From an uncultured Chloracidobacterium sp. (lineage in GTDB: Bacteria; Acidobacteriota; Blastocatellia; Pyrinomonadales; Pyrinomonadaceae): a DNA stretch of 14,969 bases. Within the stretch, counting starts at the first letter, position 1. The number at the start of each line of letters is the position of its first letter. Shown piece by piece: positions 14,533-14,969 of this stretch. The notes below the pieces were generated by a model. The model ran no database searches. It was not told the DNA's origin and saw nothing but the letters and a program-made list of their open reading frames with translations. The DNA is taken from the NCBI GenBank assembly GCA_937941715.1, contig CALDGX010000050.1, forward strand, positions 1-14,969. Reading direction: 5' to 3'. The position numbers and the translations under genes are program-made.

Positions 14533-14967
14533 ATGGCAACAATGACGCTGACACTCGAATACACGCTCCTTTGCGACGACGTTCGCATCGAGATGGGCAA
14601 TAAGATCTCGCTGATGGGCATATTTCAAAACATCATGGTCGAGAAACTGCCCGTTTCGCTGATCAAGTTTGCCGTCATCAATCACTGGCGGGGCGAGGGC
14701 AATCACCAGACCGAGGTTCGAATATTGTCGCCCGACCGATCGAACGTGGTGGTCACGTCGCAGCCGACGTCCATCGAACTCGCCGCCGGCGGCTTTACCG
14801 ACAACGTCAGCTTTTTTGTCAACGTCGTGTTTCCCGACGCCGGGACCTATTGGGTCCAGACCATCGCCAATGGCGGCGTGATCGACGAGTTTCCGCTGAT
14901 CGTGGCGGATCAGGCAAGTATGGAGTCGATGCAGCCCGCCGACGAGATCTCGGAAACGATCAACTGA
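14533..14967 (+). CDS. DUF6941-like protein of unknown function
   Basis: A complete 144-residue protein (stop 14965-14967). It opens with LEYTLLCDDVRIEMGNKISL followed by MGIF, the characteristic start of the family I know as DUF6941: a small beta-rich protein with a conserved LCDDVR segment and a following GxKxSLxGIF. A beta-sandwich-like pattern follows (VRILSPDRSNVV, SFFVNVVFPDAGTYWVQTIA), then an acidic C-terminal tail. No signal peptide, so it is probably cytoplasmic. No Shine-Dalgarno is evident before ATG 14533; ATG 14542 is an alternative. The family's role is unknown and the neighbours do not clarify it. Confidence 0.75.
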   Translation: MATMTLTLEYTLLCDDVRIEMGNKISLMGIFQNIMVEKLPVSLIKFAVINHWRGEGNHQTEVRILSPDRSNVVVTSQPTSIELAAGGFTDNVSFFVNVVFPDAGTYWVQTIANGGVIDEFPLIVADQASMESMQPADEISETIN

Positions 14968-14969
14968 TC

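Noticed and set aside
1..14969. Defence system, prophage, insertion sequence, CRISPR array or tRNA
   Set aside because: No transposase, integrase, direct-repeat array, cloverleaf or defence-type domain was seen; all long genes are accounted for by housekeeping or envelope families.

Overview
The window reads as a chromosomal housekeeping segment of a moderately GC-rich Gram-negative-type bacterium, most likely an Acidobacteriota member near Blastocatellia/Pyrinomonadaceae. That placement is an inference from family style: an Lnt remnant and several lipobox signal peptides, Asn/Ala-rich lipoprotein linkers, a short CxxC...FCxxD ribbon at the start of FtsK, and a DUF6941-like protein. There is no marker RNA gene to confirm it, and I see no tRNA, rRNA, CRISPR, transposase or phage gene.

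Layout, left to right. The plus strand carries the last codons of lnt (1-126), then prfB (187-1288), whose reading frame must be joined through a classical +1 programmed frameshift at the UGA at 259-261. Next come an ftsK/spoIIIE-type DNA translocase with an added N-terminal zinc-ribbon-like segment (1359-3827), a lipoprotein-type ComEA helix-hairpin-helix protein (3876-4172) and comEC (4183-6867). The comEA-comEC pair suggests a DNA-uptake module.

The minus strand then carries two paralogous secreted lipoproteins (6918-7877 and 8120-9115). Each is built from two copies of an NTF2/DUF4440-like domain with a Cys pair at nearly constant spacing, and each is followed by a convincing intrinsic terminator. 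Upstream of them on the same strand is purH (9268-10935). Its leader of about 240 nt has a strong sigma-70-type promoter, a 12-bp palindrome at the expected transcription start, a possible 25-residue membrane peptide, and a terminator-like hairpin ending just before the purH start codon.

The plus strand resumes with a PDZ-less M61-like metallopeptidase (11205-12683), a tightly coupled SH3-domain lipoprotein (12680-13822) and a stand-alone Smr-domain protein (13835-14128). This last gene meets a convergent small coiled-coil membrane protein (14125-14397, minus), the two stop codons sharing TTAA. A DUF6941-like protein (14533-14967) closes the window.

Most of the window is ordinary core genome. 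The places most worth checking are the purH leader (peptide plus attenuator-like hairpin), the duplicated Cys-paired lipoproteins with a shared AATT-centred palindrome upstream, and the zinc-ribbon-FtsK fusion. I did not find a convincing new multi-gene system.
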